64,000 nucleotides of DNA from an uncultured Bacteroides sp. (GCA_949285075.1 CASDXF010000024.1:23612-87611), one strand, 5' to 3'; counted from the stretch's first letter, positions 35,152-44,989 are shown. Numbers and translations are program-made. The notes: generated from the letters alone by a model not told the origin.

Positions 35152-35893
35152 ACGGCATCAAAGCGTGAATAGTAGCTCTTACCTGTTTCGCAGTTGTCAC
35201 ATTACGTTCATATTCGTCAATATGTACCGTCCCTCCCATAGACACACACTCGTTCTTGTACTTCATATTACTACGGATACGCTCACGAGCTGAAAAATGA
35301 AACTCCTGTATACCTGTTTCTTTCGCTATACGAACAATGTTTTTTTCATTTACTCCACAACCTGCAAGAAGAATGATTCTTCCATCCGCTTGCGTTTGCA
35401 GTTCCTTTAATAAAGGAATGCCCGCTTCTGCGTTCGCCTGCTGCCCTGAGGTCAATATGCGATCACAGCCAAGCTCTATGATTTCCTCCAATGCCTTTTG
35501 AGGATTCCGGCACACATCAAATGCCCTGTGAAAAGTAATGGACATTCCGTAAGAGGCCTCTATAAGTTGACGCATAGCGTTCTTGTCCACCTCGCCATCC
35601 TCTGTCAGACAACCAAACACTACTCCATCAACCTTTAGGCTACGAGCGATTTCAACGTCTTTCAACATTGTCTTAACCTCAACGGAGGAATAAAGGAAAT
35701 CTCCCCCTCTCGGACGGATGATGACATGTAGCCGTGTTGCAGTCAACAACTCTCTGGCTACGGCGATTTCGCCATAAGAGGGAGTCGTCCCCCCCTCGGG
35801 GATGCCAGCGCACAGTTCCACCCGATTGGCTCCACCTTCTTGGGCTGCCACACAACTTTCCACCGAATTTGCGCAAATCTCAAATTGAAACAT
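35150..35893 (-). CDS. cutC: CutC family protein
   Basis: 247-aa TIM-barrel protein. FEICANSVESCVAAQEGGANRVELCAG is the family N-terminus (about residues 3-30), followed by EGGTTPSYG, VIIRPRGGDFLYS, GVVFGCLTEDGEVD, ITFHRAFDVC and ILTSGQQANAEAGI. Named for copper tolerance in E. coli, but a direct role in copper is doubtful; a sugar- or metabolite-related enzyme is more likely. Terminated at its 3' end by a shared hairpin. Confidence 0.93.
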   Translation of the reverse strand: MFQFEICANSVESCVAAQEGGANRVELCAGIPEGGTTPSYGEIAVARELLTATRLHVIIRPRGGDFLYSSVEVKTMLKDVEIARSLKVDGVVFGCLTEDGEVDKNAMRQLIEASYGMSITFHRAFDVCRNPQKALEEIIELGCDRILTSGQQANAEAGIPLLKELQTQADGRIILLAGCGVNEKNIVRIAKETGIQEFHFSARERIRSNMKYKNECVSMGGTVHIDEYERNVTTAKQVRATIHALMP

Positions 35894-35936
35894 TTCACTT
35901 TATGTTTTAACAAATTTACTTCTTGCCAAACGAATC

Positions 35937-35982
35937 AAAAGAGAGCGAATTATGCAGGCTCGCTGAACAATTCGCTCTCTCT
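35937..35982 (-). terminator. Terminator of rny
   Basis: AGAGAGCGAATT / AATTCGCTCTCT stem (35940-35951, 35969-35980) with T run on the minus strand. Confidence 0.82.
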
Positions 35983-36007
35983 AAAACTATCAACTGTCCG
36001 GCACAGC

Positions 36008-37543
36008 TTACTTGGCGAAGCTGACCGCTCGCGTCTCACGAATAACCGTAATCTTTACTTGACCCGGATAAGTCATCTCGTCTTGAATCTTCTTAGCAAT
36101 TTCCGCTGACAGACTTTCTGTCTGTTTATCGTCAATCTTATCCGCTCCAACAATAACACGCAACTCACGTCCCGCTTGAATAGCGTATGTTTTGGTTACA
36201 CCGGGATAAGACATAGCCAACTGTTCAAGGTCGTTCAGACGTTTGATGTACGCTTCCACAATCTCACGACGCGCTCCCGGACGCGCCCCGGAAATAGCGT
36301 CGCAGACTTGCACGATAGGAGCCAACAAACTGGTCATTTCCGTTTCGTCATGATGCGCGCCTATAGCGTTGCAGATATCCGGTTTTTCCTTATATTTCTC
36401 CGCCAACTTCATACCCAATAACGCGTGAGGCAATTCCGGTTCTTCGTCGGGCACTTTACCTATATCATGCAGAAGTCCGGCCCTCTTCGCTTTCTTCGGA
36501 TTCAAGCCCAACTCAGAAGCCATTACAGCACATAAGTTCGCAGTTTCCCTAGCATGCTGCAACAAGTTCTGACCATATGAAGAGCGGTACTTCATTTTAC
36601 CGATAATACGGATAAGTTCAGGATGTAGCCCGTGAATTCCGAGGTCGATGGTTGTCCGTTTACCGGTCTCAATAATCTCCTCTTCCACTTGCTTACGCAC
36701 CTTAGCCACAACCTCTTCGATACGCGCCGGATGAATACGGCCGTCAGTAACAAGCTGATGTAAAGCCAAACGGGCAATCTCTCGGCGCACAGGATCGAAA
36801 GCGGAAAGTACTATCGCTTCCGGTGTATCATCCACAACAATCTCTACGCCTGTAGCCGCTTCAAGCGCACGGATGTTACGTCCCTCACGACCGATGATCC
36901 GACCCTTAATCTCGTCCGACTCAATATGAAATACCGTAACAGAGTTCTCTATCGCTGTTTCTGTAGCTACCCGTTGGATAGACTGAATGACGATGCGCTT
37001 AGCTTCCTTGCTGGCTGTCAGTTTAGCGTCATCCATTATATCATTGATATATGACTGCGCCTGCGTCTTGGCCTCCTCCTTCAAAGACTCTACCAAGCGT
37101 TCCTTAGCTTCCTCAGCCGATAGGCCAGAAATCGTCTCCAGTTTTTCTATTTCCTGATGCTGCAATCGTTCCAACTCCTCCTTTTTCTTATCGATAATAG
37201 ACAGCTGAGCCTCCAGATTCTCTCTTACGGCTTCCGCTTCCGCCTTTTTCTTCTGAAGCTCCTCCTGCCGTTGAGCAAGCACCATTTCGCGCTGCTTCAG
37301 TTTGTTTTCCACCTGCTGAAGTTTTTGATTACGCGCGGCGACTTCTTTTTCCAACTCCGCTTTCTTGTTCAGGAACTTTTCCTTTACTAATAATAATTTT
37401 TTCTCCTTGATTACTTCCGCTTCAACTTCCGCATCTTGTAACACCTTATTGTATTTCGATCTCAATACATACCTGAATATAAGGTATGAAATAACACCTC
37501 CTACAACAAGGCAGGCTATCGCCCCTACTATTATTTCCGTCAT
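36008..37543 (-). CDS. rny: Ribonuclease Y
   Basis: 511-aa endoribonuclease initiating mRNA decay. Order of parts: N-terminal membrane helix ([20 protein letters not shown]), a ~150-residue charged coiled coil ([15 protein letters not shown] type), a KH domain ([21 protein letters not shown]), and an HD domain ([35 protein letters not shown]). The presence of both RNase Y and RNase G/E family is common in Bacteroidetes. Third gene of the coiled-coil-zapA-rny unit, although a hairpin at 37566-37624 lies between zapA and rny. Confidence 0.96.
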   Translation of the reverse strand: MTEIIVGAIACLVVGGVISYLIFRYVLRSKYNKVLQDAEVEAEVIKEKKLLLVKEKFLNKKAELEKEVAARNQKLQQVENKLKQREMVLAQRQEELQKKKAEAEAVRENLEAQLSIIDKKKEELERLQHQEIEKLETISGLSAEEAKERLVESLKEEAKTQAQSYINDIMDDAKLTASKEAKRIVIQSIQRVATETAIENSVTVFHIESDEIKGRIIGREGRNIRALEAATGVEIVVDDTPEAIVLSAFDPVRREIARLALHQLVTDGRIHPARIEEVVAKVRKQVEEEIIETGKRTTIDLGIHGLHPELIRIIGKMKYRSSYGQNLLQHARETANLCAVMASELGLNPKKAKRAGLLHDIGKVPDEEPELPHALLGMKLAEKYKEKPDICNAIGAHHDETEMTSLLAPIVQVCDAISGARPGARREIVEAYIKRLNDLEQLAMSYPGVTKTYAIQAGRELRVIVGADKIDDKQTESLSAEIAKKIQDEMTYPGQVKITVIRETRAVSFAK

Positions 37544-37565
37544 TCTATGTTAAATTTAAATATAA

Positions 37566-37624
37566 ATAAAAACGCACTGTCACTCATCGTTGCAACCAAA
37601 GTTGCCCGAACAGTTACAGTGCGT
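37566..37624 (-). terminator. Hairpin between zapA and rny
   Basis: ACGCACTGT / ACAGTGCGT with TTTTTAT on the minus strand side; may end zapA transcripts partially or form a small structured RNA (inner GCAAC/GTTGC pairs). Confidence 0.55.
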
Positions 37625-37661
37625 GGTTGTTTTCTATTTTTATATCTCTACACTGGCTTTA

Positions 37662-37952
37662 TCATTCTTCTTTAAAGCATTCCTCCAACAAATCCGACAA
37701 TTCCCTTATCTTTTCCTTATAGGGCTGAGTATCGTTCCGTTGCATCCATTGCAGTTTCTCTAAAGAAAACTGATAGGCCACCATCGCTATAAGTTTCTCG
37801 GGAGCTAAGCCCTTATAGCGCTCCCGATAGGCGTATAGCCTGACATTTACCTGCTTAGCGGCCTTCCGTACGATTTCCTCCTCTTCCCGACTGATAGTCA
37901 ACGGATAGTTAGAATCCGCTATTTGCAGATTTATCTTTATTTTATCGTTCAT
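37662..37952 (-). CDS. zapA: Cell division protein ZapA
   Basis: 96-aa FtsZ-associated protein. N-terminal globular part (IKINLQIADSNYPLTISREEEEIVRKAAKQV) and a C-terminal coiled coil (AYQFSLEKLQWMQRND onward). Bundles FtsZ filaments at midcell. Preceded by a coiled-coil gene 11 bp away, the usual Bacteroidales pairing. Confidence 0.9.
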   Translation of the reverse strand: MNDKIKINLQIADSNYPLTISREEEEIVRKAAKQVNVRLYAYRERYKGLAPEKLIAMVAYQFSLEKLQWMQRNDTQPYKEKIRELSDLLEECFKEE

Positions 37953-37963
37953 ACATCTCCTTT

Positions 37964-38257
37964 TTATTCATTCATTAAAGCGATGCACTTATCGATTTCA
38001 CGCACTAATTTAGACAAACGCAGCTTCGTTTCCTTAATGTCGCCTCCTTTAAGGTTGATTGCCATCGCAGTCTTTAAGTTTGTGTAGCGGACTTCCAAGT
38101 CATTGTATTGAGCCCGAATCTTCTCGTTGTTCGACCGTTCATCTTCGAGAAGCCTCTTTAATTCCGCATTTTCGCGCTTGATTTCGCCATGTAAAAAAAT
38201 CAAATGCCGTAACCGCGTTTCGAAGGAACTCAATAACTTTTTATCTTCTTCCGTCAT
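37964..38257 (-). CDS. Small coiled-coil protein upstream of zapA (ZapB-like position)
   Basis: 97 aa, helical and charged: MTEEDKKLLSSFETRLRHLI, LHGEIKRENAELKRLLEDER, NNEKIRAQYNDLEVRYTNL, then KGGDIKETKLRLSKLVREID. Heptad spacing of Leu/Ile is obvious from about residue 25. No enzymatic motif. Start at 38257 follows from the strong -33/-7 promoter at 38278-38309; the 53-residue upstream extension would run through that promoter. Co-transcribed with zapA; a ZapA partner analogous to ZapB is an inference from position only. Confidence 0.8.
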   Translation of the reverse strand: MTEEDKKLLSSFETRLRHLIFLHGEIKRENAELKRLLEDERSNNEKIRAQYNDLEVRYTNLKTAMAINLKGGDIKETKLRLSKLVREIDKCIALMNE

Positions 38258-38277
38258 TACCACACTAAAATTGTACA

Positions 38278-38309
38278 CAAATTTACGCTTTACTCTGATA
38301 TTACAAAAA
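38278..38309 (-). promoter_or_regulatory. Promoter of the coiled-coil/zapA/rny unit
   Basis: Minus strand: TTTTTG (-33, 38309-38304), 18-nt spacer, TAAATTTG (-7, 38285-38278). Among the best Bacteroides-type promoter matches in the window. Confidence 0.7.
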
Positions 38310-38580
38310 CTTTTCGGGAAAAAACATGTTTTTTTACGAAAAAAAGTACCTCGCACAGACAAAAAGAGAACATCGGACACATTCTTTGACAACAGGACCT
38401 TAGCCGAACATCTCACCGGAGAAGTCCTCTCAGGACCTGACTAAATTCCGCTCGGATTTATCTTGTAAGCAGTACGACGTAAGCGAACAAAACTCATCCA
38501 CAAGAATCAATCATCAAGACTACTTCAGGTGGCGCAGCCACGTTTTATAGCAAAAAGATAGAACATATACCATTTTTCCG

Positions 38581-38588
38581 TATCTTTG
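38581..38588 (+). promoter_or_regulatory. -7 box of TonB-C protein gene
   Basis: TATCTTTG, exact TAnnTTTG, 35 bp before the ATG. The rest of the 38310-38580 gap holds only a short GGACCTGACTAAATTCCGCT piece faintly like the M/R neighbourhood; nothing else is seen. Confidence 0.6.
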
Positions 38589-38622
38589 TTGCCAACTTAT
38601 ACGTAGAAATAACAAACGGTAT

Positions 38623-39657
38623 ATGAAAAGGTACTTAACCCTTCTTATATTCATACTCTTTCCTTTCTGGCTCACCGCGCAAACCGATTATTTGGAACCA
38701 GTACGGTCGTTCAGCACTTATACTGGCGAATTAGGCGAATATTATCGCAATGTCTTTCCCCTTTTAGAAACCGGATTCCAACGGCGACCGTACGCGCGTC
38801 TTGTAGTGATTCCCTCCTTCACGCCGGAATACGCCATGTCCGTTGAACGTAGACAAGGCCGATATTGCCTTGTGTCAAACACGCTGTCGCGCACCTATTG
38901 GCAGTCGGACAAAAACTCGGTAAAGGTGAACAGCAAGACCACATTCATTAAGCAGGAACTATACACGACGCTCGGAAGCATCTTCCGCCAAGTAACCACC
39001 GAAGTACAAGACTTGGACGGCACCGCGGCGGGACTGGACGGTGTAGTGTACTACTTCTACTCCACCGACGCGAGGGGGAACATAATAAAAGGTAAAAAGT
39101 GGTCGCCGGACGAAGGCTCCTTGATGGAGAGGCTCGTTACGGTCTGCCAGTCAGCCTATCAGCTGTCTATAGGAAAGAACATTTCCGAAGCCTCACTGAC
39201 CGAAGAGGCGGCCGCGCTGCTGAAAGACTTGAAGCAAAGAGCGAAAGAACAGCCGGAAGCTTATAAAAAGCCTCTGTATGTAGGCATCTATCAGGTAGGA
39301 GCGCAGCTAAAGACGCTTTCGGGAAAAACGATTGACTCTATACCGGAACTCTCCTCGGGAACCACCGACCAATACTTGGACGAGCATCTGCAATATCCGG
39401 CGAAACTGCTTAAAGAGAAGGTCGAAGGATACGCCCTGTGCGAATTTACCATAGACAAGGGGGGAACGGTGTTGCGACCGCACATTCTGCAAGCCACTCA
39501 TCCCGAGTTCGCGGCGGAAGCGTTGCGCCTTGTCAAGGAAATGCCGAAATGGAAGCCGGCGGTAGCCGACGGGAATCCTATCGGAACGAACTATACCCTC
39601 TACGTGCCATTCCGTATAAAAGCGTACCAGAAAGCTCTTCAAAAACATAAGGAATAA
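38623..39657 (+). CDS. Secreted protein with C-terminal TonB-like domain
   Basis: 344 aa. Signal MKRYLTLLIFILFPFWLTAQ cleaved after TAQ; no lipobox. The middle has no recognised domain (RLVVIPSFTPEYAMSVERR, YYFYSTDARG). The last ~90 residues match the TonB C-terminal fold: QYPAKLLKEKVEGYALCEFT, IDKGGTVLRPHILQATHPEF, MPKWKPAVADGNPIG and VPFRI. It lacks the proline-rich linker and membrane anchor of true TonB, so it is probably a periplasmic energy-transduction-like or scaffold protein of unknown partner. Monocistronic. Confidence 0.8.
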   Translation: MKRYLTLLIFILFPFWLTAQTDYLEPVRSFSTYTGELGEYYRNVFPLLETGFQRRPYARLVVIPSFTPEYAMSVERRQGRYCLVSNTLSRTYWQSDKNSVKVNSKTTFIKQELYTTLGSIFRQVTTEVQDLDGTAAGLDGVVYYFYSTDARGNIIKGKKWSPDEGSLMERLVTVCQSAYQLSIGKNISEASLTEEAAALLKDLKQRAKEQPEAYKKPLYVGIYQVGAQLKTLSGKTIDSIPELSSGTTDQYLDEHLQYPAKLLKEKVEGYALCEFTIDKGGTVLRPHILQATHPEFAAEALRLVKEMPKWKPAVADGNPIGTNYTLYVPFRIKAYQKALQKHKE

Positions 39658-39694
39658 AGGGGCGCTCAGCCTTCACGCACGAGCGTTCCGGTTT

Positions 39695-39835
39695 AGAGCC
39701 TGTTTAAAATTTTGCGTTTAAGTGATTTAGTCAGGTCTCTTTTGAGTCCCTTTCCGGTCTCTTTTCCCGATTTCGCTCGTCAGATAGCCCGCTATCCTCC
39801 TCGCAAAACCGGAAAAACATCCTCGAAAAGGGCTC
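39695..39835 (+). repeat. M element copy, right end lost
   Basis: AGAGCCTGTTTAAAATTTTG, then GTCAGGTCTCTTTTGAGTCC and CTTTCCGGTCTCTTTTCCC nearly identical to 19254-19418 and 63904-64000; the right inverted repeat is absent. Sits 88 bp before an R element. Confidence 0.75.
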
Positions 39836-39922
39836 CAACAAGCGGAGAAGTTGTAAACACTATTCATGCACGAAAAGCGACGCTCTCCCCACCTTCCACC
39901 GGAAGTCCGTCTCCTACGAACC

Positions 39923-40490
39923 TATCTTAAAAAACGACCATTCTGAAAAATGGAATATTCTGACACCTCAAAAACGCGATAATTCCGGACGAAGCAGGGT
40001 CCGGACGAAAAAGACGCGTTCCTGAAGCATCGGCGAAATTCAAGATGTCATCAAAAGCGGATTTTAGGGAACACCTCCAACCCCATAAGGCAAGAATTAT
40101 TTCTTATAGTAATCTATCCACCCCATATCGTACAATATAGACACTTTCATTTCGTTCAGAAAATCGGCGCAACTAGAAGCTAAAAAGTGTAAATTTCACG
40201 TTCGATTCACTAAAGCGGGCTTTCCCCATCACTTGCCCTTAATCTTTCCTCCGAAAATTAGCCCTACGGCTCGTGAGAAACAGGGCGACAGCTCACAAGC
40301 GATAGCCCGTTCCGACAAACGGGAAAGCCCTTTCCAACATCCGCCGAAGAGCTAAAAGATGAATATTTATGCGTTTTTTCGCCAGAATATGCGGTTTTTA
40401 TACCGTTTTTATGCAGTCCGTCCGCTAAAAGTGAAGCGCTAGGCGGACTTATCCGAAGGGAAAATCTTAAAAATAGACCATTTCCCCTCA
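39923..40490 (+). repeat. R element copy 5 (~568 bp)
   Basis: TATCTTAAAAAACGACCATT, CTGAAAAATGGAATATTCTG, CGCGATAATTCCGGACG, GGACGAAAAAGACGCG, GGCGAAATTCAAGATGTCAT, ATATAGACACTTTCATTTCG, AACTAGAAGCTAAAAAGTG, a TTTTTATGCAGTCCGTCCGC part and AAAATCTTAAAAATAGACCA at the end. The remaining gap to 40760 shows only a possible promoter. Confidence 0.85.
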
Positions 40491-40610
40491 AACGCATTGT
40501 CCGGATACACCTCGCCCTTACACGCCCTGCCTGCATCTTCTATTGTGTATTCTTTTCTATTAAAACGTAAATTCTTCGCAAAAACTCACCGACCATACAA
40601 TAAAACTCCG

Positions 40611-40618
40611 TAACTTTA
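40611..40618 (+). promoter_or_regulatory. Possible -7 box upstream of GH78 gene
   Basis: TAACTTTA, one mismatch from TAnnTTTG, about 140 bp before the ATG; weak. Confidence 0.35.
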
Positions 40619-40760
40619 GGCTCTGTAAATCTGACGCTAATCGCTTAGAGCCCGCAATCGGACAATAACAAGCTCAACGCCTTTACCGCCAGAAGCCTAC
40701 GGCACAGACCTTTTAATCGTGTACTTATAAATAAGAATACATTAATATAATAAACAAACT

Positions 40761-43700
40761 ATGCTACGAATTACTATCTTATTACTATCACTTCTGCTTC
40801 TGTCTCCTATAGAAGCCGCCGTGAAAAAACTGCAAGTAGAGTATCTCACCAACCCGGTGGGAATAGACGCGCGGACGCCCCGGTTCAGTTGGTGGCTACA
40901 GTCCGAACTGCGCGGAGTGAAGCAAGTGGCCTACCAAATCGTGGTGGCCAAGGACGAAAACTACACCCGCGAGGTATGGAACTCGGGCAAGGTCAACTCC
41001 TGCCGTTCTGTCCATGTATCTTACGAAGGCCCCGCCCTCTCCCCTTCCACCCGCTACTATTGGAAGGTAGCCGTATGGAACAACAAGACGGGCAAGGAGA
41101 CATCCGCCGAGAAAGCCTACTTCGAGACGGGCCTCATGGACGAGGGATGGTCGGGAGCTCAATGGATTCAGGCCACCAATATTCCCAAGAACTCGAAAGA
41201 AACGCCGGGAAGCGCCTCCTCGGAAAAAGCGCGCATGACGTTGGAGACGGACGTGACGCTCACCTCGGGCAACGCCTCGGTACTCTTCGGCGTACAGAAC
41301 CCCGGCAATCTCTTCATGTGGTCCGTCAACACGATTGACGACAAGGCCCAACCCCTCATCCGCAGGCACGTCTACACGGACGGAAGGATGCAAGCCAGCG
41401 ATACGCCCATCGGACAATTCTTCACAAAGGAGGACTTGCTCGGCAAAGAATGGCACCTGCGCATAGAGGCGAAGGACGGGACGGTCAAGACCTTCATCAA
41501 CGACGTACTGGTAGACACGTATCAGGACAAGAACGGGGAGCTGAAAAACGGAAGCATCGGCTTCCGGGCCTTCAACGGAGCAGAAGGCAACGAAACGGCG
41601 CTATACGACAACGTCTCGCTGACCCGATATGCGAAAGAGGGAAACGGGGCCGCAACCATCACCCTGAAGGAAGACTTCGAGAAAGGAAACCCGCAGTTCG
41701 ATGGCGGGGAGGTGCTGTCCGTCAATGGAAACGGGAAGCTTCGGGTCGCCTCTCCCTCGGGAGACTACCGCGTGTTCCAGTCCAATGCGCAGGGCATACC
41801 CATGTTCCGCAAAGAGCTCAAGCTGAAGAAACAGATAGCCTCCGCTCGCCTTTACAGTTCAGCCTTAGGGGTGTACGACCTGTTCATCAACGGCGAGCGG
41901 GTAGGCACTCCGGCGGAGGACGGAAGCGTGACCTACGACGAGCTGAAACCCGGATGGACGGACTACCGCAAGACGGTATTCTACCAGACCTACGACGTGA
42001 CCGGCCTGCTGCGCAAAGGGACGAACGCCATCGGAGCGCAGGTCAGCTCGGGATGGTTCGCGGGCGACGTGAACCACGGCGAGTACGGTGTTCACGACCT
42101 CGGCTTCATCGCCAAGCTGAAAGTACGCTATACCGACGGAACCGAGGAGACCGCGGTGACGGACACCTCATGGCTCTCCTCGCAAGAAGGTCCCATACGA
42201 TTGGGTGACATCTATCACGGAGAAACGTATGACGCCCGCAAGGAGAGCGCGTGGACGAAGCCCGGCTACAACACCTCCCGGTGGAACAAGACCGCCGTGA
42301 ACCCTTACTTCAAGGGGAACATCACGGCTTTCATAGGTCCCGCCGTGCAAGTACGCCCCGAACTGGAACGCAAGCCGGTGAGCATAACGACCTATCAAGG
42401 AGAGAAGGACAATAAGATTAATGTGATTCAGGTAACCGACGGCCCGGCCTCCATCCGGCTGAAGAAAGGAGAAACGGCCATCTACAATTTAGGCCAGAAC
42501 ATGGTGGGATGGGTACGCTTCAAGGTGAAGGGCGATGCCGGAACAGCCATGAAGCTTCGGTTCGCGGAGATACTGAACGACACGGGAGACAAGTCCAGAG
42601 GCGACGACGGCCCGGCGGGAAGCGTGTATACGGCGAACCTGCGCACCGCCAAAGCAACACTGCGGTACATCCTGAAAGGAGACAAATCCGGCGAGTCCTT
42701 CAACCCGTCCATGACCTTCTTCGGTTTTCAGTATTGCGAAGTGACCGCCGACGCGGACATTGAAATTCAGTCCTTAGAAGGACAGGTAGTAGGAACCGTC
42801 ACCGATGAGGGTTCATCCTTCGCCACAAGTAGCTCCCTCATCAATCAGCTGTATAGCAACATCCTGTGGGGACAACGGGGAAACTACCTGAGCATCCCTA
42901 CGGACTGTCCGCAACGTGACGAACGACTCGGTTGGACTGGCGATACGCAGGTATTCTGCCGGGCGGCGACCTACAATGCGGACGTTTCCGCCTTCTTCGA
43001 GAAATGGATGGGCGACATGAGAGATTGCCAACGAGAGGATGGAGCCTATCCGAGCGTCGCGCCGCAGGCGTGGGGAGTTCCTCACGGACAATCGGCGTGG
43101 TCGGAGGCCGGAATCATCGTTCCGTGGACAATCTACTTGGTTTATGGCAATAAGAATATCCTAAGAGACAATTACGCCTCGATGGAAAGATACATGGACT
43201 TTCTTGCCGCCCAGAAGGGAGAAGGCTATGACTACAACGGAGCCGGAACGAGCTTCGGCGACTGGTTGGCTTACGAGGGAACCTCCAACCAATATGTCAG
43301 CGTATGCTATTACGCGTATGCGGCCCAACTGATGGCGAAAATATCCGCGGCCCTGAGCCAAAGGGGTGGAGACGAGTACGACCTGAAGTCGCATGAATAT
43401 ACCGAGCTAGCGTGCCGCATCAAGGAGGAGTTCCAAGAACGATACGTCACCGAAGAGGGAGACCTGAAGGAGAGAAGCCAAACCGCTTATTTACTGGCCT
43501 TAAGACTCAACCTCTTCCCCAATGAGAAAGCGGCCGAGCGGGGAGTCAACAAGTTAGTAAGCAAAATCATAGCGAACGGCAACCGCCTGAGCACCGGCTT
43601 TGTGGGAACCGCCATACTGAACCAGACCCTGACCCAATACGGAAGGACAGACATAGCCTACAACCTCCTGCTGCAACGGAAGAACCCCTCATGGCTTTAC

Positions 43701-44216
43701 AGCGTCGATCAGGGAGCCACCACTATCTGGGAACGTTGGGACTCATATACAAAGGAGAAAGGATTCAACACCGTCACAATGAACTCGTTCAACCATTATT
43801 CATACGGTGCGGTGGCCGAATGGATGTACGGCACGATGGCAGGCATAGACGCCGATGAGTCTTGCCCGGGGTTCAAACACATCGTCCTACGCCCCGAACC
43901 GGACACCCGGATAACGTTGCCAGAAGGACAAGAAAGAATCTCATGGGTAGACGCTTCTTTCAGCTCAAGCTACGGAATCATCAAAAGCGCATGGAAACGA
44001 CAAGATGACGGAAGCGTAACTTATAAAGTAACCGTGCCGACAAATACAACGGCTACACTCTATCTGCCTCTGCCAACACTTGACTATACAGTAGAAGAGA
44101 ACGGCCGGATAGCTATCAAATCCGAGGGAGTATCCTCACTGACATTTAAGAAAGGAAAGGCCATACTGGAATTGGAATCCGGGAGCTACGAATTTGTGGT
44201 AAGCGAGAAAAAATAA
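40761..44216 (+). CDS. Alpha-L-rhamnosidase, GH78, with inserted jelly-roll domain
   Basis: 1151-aa secreted glycoside hydrolase. Signal MLRITILLLSLLLLSPIEA. N-terminal fibronectin-like domain (VEYLTNPVGIDARTPRFSWW, STRYYWKVAVWN). Residues ~145-345 hold an insertion absent from simple GH78 enzymes, with concanavalin/LamG-like strands (ASVLFGVQNPGNLFMWSVN, EWHLRIEAKDGTVKTFIND, GSIGFRAFNG). Then the GH78 body: ARLYSSALGVYDLFINGERV, GWFAGDVNHGEYG, YNLGQNMVGWVRF, and the catalytic barrel with TDCPQRDERLGWTGDTQVFC, GDWLAYEG and TTIWERWDSYTKEKGF. Removes terminal L-rhamnose from plant or bacterial polysaccharides or glycosides, probably in the periplasm. No SusC/D genes are adjacent. Confidence 0.93.
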   Translation: MLRITILLLSLLLLSPIEAAVKKLQVEYLTNPVGIDARTPRFSWWLQSELRGVKQVAYQIVVAKDENYTREVWNSGKVNSCRSVHVSYEGPALSPSTRYYWKVAVWNNKTGKETSAEKAYFETGLMDEGWSGAQWIQATNIPKNSKETPGSASSEKARMTLETDVTLTSGNASVLFGVQNPGNLFMWSVNTIDDKAQPLIRRHVYTDGRMQASDTPIGQFFTKEDLLGKEWHLRIEAKDGTVKTFINDVLVDTYQDKNGELKNGSIGFRAFNGAEGNETALYDNVSLTRYAKEGNGAATITLKEDFEKGNPQFDGGEVLSVNGNGKLRVASPSGDYRVFQSNAQGIPMFRKELKLKKQIASARLYSSALGVYDLFINGERVGTPAEDGSVTYDELKPGWTDYRKTVFYQTYDVTGLLRKGTNAIGAQVSSGWFAGDVNHGEYGVHDLGFIAKLKVRYTDGTEETAVTDTSWLSSQEGPIRLGDIYHGETYDARKESAWTKPGYNTSRWNKTAVNPYFKGNITAFIGPAVQVRPELERKPVSITTYQGEKDNKINVIQVTDGPASIRLKKGETAIYNLGQNMVGWVRFKVKGDAGTAMKLRFAEILNDTGDKSRGDDGPAGSVYTANLRTAKATLRYILKGDKSGESFNPSMTFFGFQYCEVTADADIEIQSLEGQVVGTVTDEGSSFATSSSLINQLYSNILWGQRGNYLSIPTDCPQRDERLGWTGDTQVFCRAATYNADVSAFFEKWMGDMRDCQREDGAYPSVAPQAWGVPHGQSAWSEAGIIVPWTIYLVYGNKNILRDNYASMERYMDFLAAQKGEGYDYNGAGTSFGDWLAYEGTSNQYVSVCYYAYAAQLMAKISAALSQRGGDEYDLKSHEYTELACRIKEEFQERYVTEEGDLKERSQTAYLLALRLNLFPNEKAAERGVNKLVSKIIANGNRLSTGFVGTAILNQTLTQYGRTDIAYNLLLQRKNPSWLYSVDQGATTIWERWDSYTKEKGFNTVTMNSFNHYSYGAVAEWMYGTMAGIDADESCPGFKHIVLRPEPDTRITLPEGQERISWVDASFSSSYGIIKSAWKRQDDGSVTYKVTVPTNTTATLYLPLPTLDYTVEENGRIAIKSEGVSSLTFKKGKAILELESGSYEFVVSEKK

Positions 44217-44303
44217 TCGCATGAATTCATTCCGAGAAATAGAAAAAGTTGATGTATATCAGAAAAAAATAAGATTTTAAGATTATATATAACTTAAAAG
44301 CAC

Positions 44304-44311
44304 TATATTTG
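44304..44311 (+). promoter_or_regulatory. -7 box of DUF3332 gene
   Basis: TATATTTG, exact TAnnTTTG, 47 bp before the ATG in AT-rich DNA. Confidence 0.55.
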
Positions 44312-44357
44312 CGTCTATTAGAAAAAAAGAATAATTTTATTAATTAATTTTTTAGCT

Positions 44358-44909
44358 ATGAAAAGAAATAAAATGACGTTAGTAGCCGTTGTGCTAAGTG
44401 GGAGCTTATTGTTCAGCTCTTGTGTTGGTTCATTCGGTTTATTTAACCGTTTGAGCTCATGGAATCAATCTCTGAGCAACAAGTTTGTAAACGAGCTTGT
44501 GTTCCTCGCCTTTAACATTATTCCTATTTACGGCGTATCCTATCTGGCCGACGTATTGGTAATTAACTCCATCGAGTTTTGGAGCGGAAGCAATCCGATG
44601 GCTAATGTAGGTGACGTGAAAAAGGTAAAAGGAGAGAACGGGAACTATTTAGTGAAGACGCTTGAAAACGGTTATTCCATCACTAAAGAAGGAGAGACCG
44701 CTTCTATGGATTTAATCTACGATAAGGAAGCCAACACATGGAATGTAGTGGCTAACGGCGAAAGCGCTCCGCTAGTTAAGATGAACAATGACGGAACAGC
44801 TGACCTGTTTTTACCGGACGGCAAGACCGCGAATGTAACTCTGGATGCCCGTGGCATGTTAGCCGCTCGGCAACTGACAACAACCGGAATGATGTTCGCA
44901 GCCCGTTAA
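44358..44909 (+). CDS. DUF3332 family lipoprotein
   Basis: 183 aa. Signal/lipobox MKRNKMTLVAVVLSGSLLFSSC (cysteine near residue 22). A conserved hydrophobic N-terminal region follows: GSFGLFNRLSSWNQSLSNKF, VNELVFLAFNIIPIYGVSYLAD and INSIEFWSGSNP, the DUF3332 signature. The C-terminal ~90 residues are beta-rich (YLVKTLENGYSITKEG, ADLFLPDGKTANVTLDARG). Two hydrophobic stretches may insert in the membrane. Function unknown; Bacteroidales often carry several copies. Monocistronic with promoter and terminator. Confidence 0.88.
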   Translation: MKRNKMTLVAVVLSGSLLFSSCVGSFGLFNRLSSWNQSLSNKFVNELVFLAFNIIPIYGVSYLADVLVINSIEFWSGSNPMANVGDVKKVKGENGNYLVKTLENGYSITKEGETASMDLIYDKEANTWNVVANGESAPLVKMNNDGTADLFLPDGKTANVTLDARGMLAARQLTTTGMMFAAR

Positions 44910-44933
44910 AGGCTACAATATCCTTAAAAGAAA

Positions 44934-44962
44934 AGCCATCCGCATGAACGGGTGGCTTTTTT
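44934..44962 (+). terminator. Terminator after DUF3332 gene
   Basis: AGCCATCCG / CGGGTGGCT (with one G-T pair) followed by TTTTTT. Confidence 0.8.
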
Positions 44963-44989
44963 CAGTTACCGACACAAGCAACAATCCGC

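Noticed and set aside
37566-37624. 6S RNA after zapA
   Set aside because: Interval is too short and lacks the long open-bubble duplex; scored as terminator-like hairpin.
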